IMG/VR virus record: IMGVR_UViG_3300018065_000054
Location: 1-31,224 of that record
DNA length: 31,224 nt
From: a virus
Direction: 5' to 3' (one strand)
The translations under genes and the position numbers were made by a program. Of this stretch, positions 28,834 to 31,224 are shown piece by piece; the first letter of the stretch is position 1; each line of letters starts with the position of its first letter. Below the pieces are notes generated by a model that saw nothing but the letters and a program-made list of their open reading frames with translations, was not told the origin of the DNA and made no database searches.

Positions 28834-29399
28834 GCCATTGGGACTTTGAAAGTTTGAATGATGGCCTTGATCCAGTCAGGGATTTGGCCTTCAGGTGATC
28901 GATTGGCATACCATTCGTTCACCAAGATCTTGATCGCGGATTTTAATGCCTCCGGAACGTCCGAGGCGTTGGATCCATATCCGGCGGTGTATGTGATTCG
29001 GATCGGCTCCGGAACGGTATCCGTGTCTGGAATATCTTCAAACCAGATCCCGCCGTCCTCGCCGGCGACCACATGATAGTTGCTCGTCGCGTATCCGGTT
29101 TGGAGAACTCCATCGATGTCGACATAATCGACCGAGGTGATTGAGATGACCTTTGGGCGAGGGAGCCGATAAATCTCCCCCGCCGTCAGGTCGTTTTTCA
29201 AGGAAACCTTCCAGGTCTGCGTGATCAGGCTTCGGCGTGTCCATTCCTCGATTAGCTCCCTTGCCGCGGCGCCAAGGGCAGCAATCAGCGAGTCATGGTC
29301 CGTATGAGTCACGCGCAAGAACGTCTTCAGCTCCGAGGCGGTCACAGGTTCCGCCCCGGGCGCTGAAGTGCGTTCAAGATTGACCCAGCGAATGTTCAC
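28830..29399 (-). CDS. Head-tail connector protein (gp6-like)
   Basis: 189 residues. EPVTASELKTFLRVTHTDHD with AAARELIEEWTRRSLITQTW is the clear signature of the HK97 gp6/SPP1 gp15 adaptor (lt..e.k.hlri..d.dD..i..l...A...ie..t.r). The C-terminal half includes IRITYTAGYGSNASDVPEAL, also typical. It forms the 12- or 13-subunit ring below the portal. Overlaps its neighbours by four bases. Confidence 0.92.
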   Translation of the reverse strand: MNIRWVNLERTSAPGAEPVTASELKTFLRVTHTDHDSLIAALGAAARELIEEWTRRSLITQTWKVSLKNDLTAGEIYRLPRPKVISITSVDYVDIDGVLQTGYATSNYHVVAGEDGGIWFEDIPDTDTVPEPIRITYTAGYGSNASDVPEALKSAIKILVNEWYANRSPEGQIPDWIKAIIQTFKVPMA

Positions 29400-29596
29400 T
29401 TCGACTTGGTTTCCTTTTTGGACTGGGACTTGGTTTCAGGCGGATTTTTGGACAGCGCGCCCGCAAGGGCGAGATCTTCCCAAACTTGCCCTCCGACGAT
29501 GTCCCTTTCGATCTTATCGCCTTTGAATCCGTGCTTGCCGGGTTTGATCACACAATCCCGCGTGAGATACGCAACTTGTTCTGCTTGTTTGCTCAT
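29396..29596 (-). CDS. Small protein between capsid and connector
   Basis: 66 residues. VAYLTRDCVIKPGKHGFKGD and WEDLALAGALSKN form a compact domain, ending in a Lys/Ser-rich tail. Such small proteins are common between capsid and connector genes in Gram-negative siphophages; the role is unknown, and a decoration or head-completion role is possible. The longer upstream frame overlaps the capsid gene and is rejected. Confidence 0.65.
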   Translation of the reverse strand: MSKQAEQVAYLTRDCVIKPGKHGFKGDKIERDIVGGQVWEDLALAGALSKNPPETKSQSKKETKSK

Positions 29597-29631
29597 AATG
29601 TGTAAAATTTGTCTTAATTTGGTGAGTTCGG

Positions 29632-30981
29632 TTAGATAACCGTGACAAGGTCCTTCGCGGCGGCGAACGATGCGACGCGGGACACCAATACGTCGTAAAA
29701 CGCAGCGATGTGCACCTGAGTGATGCCCTGATCCATCTTGAGGTATGGGTTTGGCACGATTTCGATGCCTCCCCACTGACCGATGATGAGATCGCGCCAG
29801 TTGCCAAAGATCATGGCCGAGAGGCTCGTTCCGGCGCCCTTGGTCAAGTTGGAAGGCACCACGTTGGAAGTCGCCGTCCGGTAGCCGTTCAGCGTGGAAG
29901 ATCCTTCAGGCCAGACGAATTGACCGGAACCGGCGTCCACTTTGGTTTCCTTCAGGGTGGTTTCGACCTTGCCGTTGGTGAAGTAACCAAGCGATCCCAT
30001 CAGGGCGTTGGCAACATCGACGTTGCCAGGCAGTCGGGTCACCGTGGTCCGGGCCGGCGCGCCGCCGTCGGTGCCGTGAGAGACCAGCGTGAGGCCGGAC
30101 GCATTCAAGACACCCGTAGGCTGTTCGCTGGAACCGGAACCATTGATGGCCATGCGCTCCATGCGCAGGGCGACCAGTTCGCCGAGGTGGTTACGAATCC
30201 ACGCCTCGATGGAATAGGCGTCCTGACGCAGCAATTTCTCCGTCACTTCGATGTAACCGGGCAAGCGTTTCGGGGAAATGCTCTTTTTGCTGGTGGTCGG
30301 GGTGATTTCGTCGGCCGCGCCAGTTTCGGATTTTTCCGTCGGCTCGCTGCCGGCGGTCATCACCGGGAAATCGACATCGCCGCGCAACCCGGTCAGCACG
30401 TTGGCTCCAAGGGCCCGAAGGTTGAGCGAATCAAGCAACACGTCGATGATGGGGCGCAGTTCGGTCGCGATGCGCTCGCCGCCGGCCCCATCGGACGTGG
30501 TCATGTCATTGCGGAAATACCGCGAGCCATGCTGCAAGACCACATTGGGGATCACGAGCGATCCCGCGCCATAGTCGACTTGATCGGCCTTGGCTTGGAT
30601 CAAGGCTTCCTGATGCATTTCGCGCTCGAGCCCATTCACGTCGCCGCGCCCCATCGCGGCCATGAGCACATTCATGACCCGATAATCCTTCAGATCGCGC
30701 TCTTCGCCATCGGAAAGGCCGTTGTTCGCGGGCGGTCCGGGAATGTGGCGATTGCCCACGGGCTGACGCAAGGATTCATCCAACTTTTGCTGGCCTTCCT
30801 GATTCTTCTTGTTCTGAAGGTGGATTTCGATTTCAGCGTCAAGCGCGTCGATTTCCTTCTGGATGGCGTCCAGTTGCTTCTTCAATTCTTCGGAAATACC
30901 ATCCGGATTTTCGTCAACAATCTTGTTGTATTTGGCCGAGGCGGCTTTCCGATCGTTTCGTAGTTTTTCGAGTCGGTTCAT
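29632..30981 (-). CDS. Major capsid protein (HK97 fold)
   Basis: 449 residues. Residues 1-75 form a charged coiled coil (KKQLDAIQKEIDALDAEI), the delta domain that acts as internal scaffold and is removed by the protease. The HK97-fold part begins at about 140 (ALIQAKADQVDYGAGSLVIP). It includes GDVDFPVMTAGSEPTEKSE, SPKRLPGYIEVTEKLLRQ, AINGSGSSEQPTGVL and FGNWRDLIIGQWGGIEIV, which are typical of this family. Start overlaps the protease stop (ATGA). No separate scaffold gene is needed. Confidence 0.95.
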   Translation of the reverse strand: MNRLEKLRNDRKAASAKYNKIVDENPDGISEELKKQLDAIQKEIDALDAEIEIHLQNKKNQEGQQKLDESLRQPVGNRHIPGPPANNGLSDGEERDLKDYRVMNVLMAAMGRGDVNGLEREMHQEALIQAKADQVDYGAGSLVIPNVVLQHGSRYFRNDMTTSDGAGGERIATELRPIIDVLLDSLNLRALGANVLTGLRGDVDFPVMTAGSEPTEKSETGAADEITPTTSKKSISPKRLPGYIEVTEKLLRQDAYSIEAWIRNHLGELVALRMERMAINGSGSSEQPTGVLNASGLTLVSHGTDGGAPARTTVTRLPGNVDVANALMGSLGYFTNGKVETTLKETKVDAGSGQFVWPEGSSTLNGYRTATSNVVPSNLTKGAGTSLSAMIFGNWRDLIIGQWGGIEIVPNPYLKMDQGITQVHIAAFYDVLVSRVASFAAAKDLVTVI

Positions 30982-31224
30982 CGTGTTTGCTTTATGGATT
31001 TGAGGTTGTTCAGTGCGATTTGCCGCCGGAAATGGTCGGCCGAGTAAATAGTTTTGGATTCCGCGTCCTTGGGGTTTTCTTTGGCGCCAGGAGCCTTGGC
31101 AAAAACGGAGAGATCGTATCGATTGGCCGGATCACCATCGGACTTGTCACCGACCGCATCCGCAAATCCTTGGTCAACGGCTTCGCCCGCCGTCATCCAA
31201 GTCTCATCGGCCATCATGTTGGCG
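30978..31224 (-). CDS. Prohead protease, ClpP-like, C-terminal fragment
   Basis: The final 81 or so residues of a protein whose start is beyond the right edge. ANMMADETWMTAGEAVDQGF is the standard C-terminal phrase of ClpP-type head maturation proteases (ET.mTA.EAv..GlaD). The catalytic Ser-His-Asp lie upstream, outside the window. The tail is polar and lysine-rich. It cleaves the scaffold domain of the capsid protein encoded next. Confidence 0.85.
   Translation of the reverse strand, partial: ANMMADETWMTAGEAVDQGFADAVGDKSDGDPANRYDLSVFAKAPGAKENPKDAESKTIYSADHFRRQIALNNLKSIKQTR

Noticed and set aside
29710-30963. 417-codon plus-strand frame
   Set aside because: Antisense to the major capsid protein, whose identity is secure; the product is His/Arg-rich filler.

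Overview
The window holds about 31 kb of a temperate, tailed, double-stranded DNA phage with siphovirus-type architecture: HK97-fold capsid, long tape measure protein, lambda-J-like tail tip and tyrosine integrase. Nearly every gene lies on the minus strand, so transcription runs from high to low coordinates. The genes are packed with four-base ATGA or GTGA overlaps. The host is not identified by any bacterial gene. The integrase C-terminus (WPNDVLRHTAATH and HYRKLVT) resembles integrases I associate with Verrucomicrobiota, and Shine-Dalgarno sequences are patchy. Host assignment is therefore a weak inference.

Right to left, in transcription order. 31224-26039 is the head and neck module: end of a ClpP-like prohead protease, major capsid protein, head-tail connector, a lipoprotein inserted among the neck genes, head closure, HK97-gp10-like protein, tail terminator, major tail protein and two tail assembly chaperones. 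26037-18501 is the tail module: tape measure, a beta-sandwich structural protein, a coiled-coil membrane protein, two distal tail proteins, an NlpC/P60-like peptidase and the tail tip protein. 18497-14023 carries two tail-fibre proteins, a GT-A glycosyltransferase, a coiled-coil protein and a strong terminator. 13997-12470 holds the probable attachment region and the integrase. 12258-9400 is an accessory and control region with a plus-strand Xre-type repressor, a solitary C5 cytosine methyltransferase and several small genes on both strands. 9391-4109 is the leftward early region: small DNA-binding proteins, a possible annealing protein, MazG, DUF2303 and a RusA resolvase. 4108-3861 is a non-coding interval with unusually rich RNA structure. 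3860-1798 is the replication module: a DUF1376-like initiator, a DnaC-like loader and a stand-alone DnaA domain IV. 1801-1 has a small protein, a secreted beta-helix protein, an HNH endonuclease and the start of an HTH gene.

The canonical terS, terL and portal genes are missing. HNH genes usually sit just before terminase, the left edge runs in that direction, and the right edge begins inside the protease. The two ends therefore fit together across a gap of a few kb holding terminase and portal. Together with an integrase flanked on both sides by phage genes, this suggests a circular or circularly permuted phage genome rather than an integrated prophage with host flanks.

The most interesting signal is the 248-base gap at 3861-4108. 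It can form a 14-bp long-range stem closing two inner hairpins and followed by a U-run on the minus strand. Just upstream is an H-type pseudoknot, and repeated GGACAAU/AUUGUC segments could pair in competing ways. It lies directly upstream of the replication genes and could be an attenuator, a small RNA or an origin. Other points of note are a shared two-part promoter or operator motif before two leftward operons, an apparently leaderless integrase promoter, a 7-bp tandem repeat inside the replication initiator, a secreted beta-helix protein and a lipoprotein within the neck genes.
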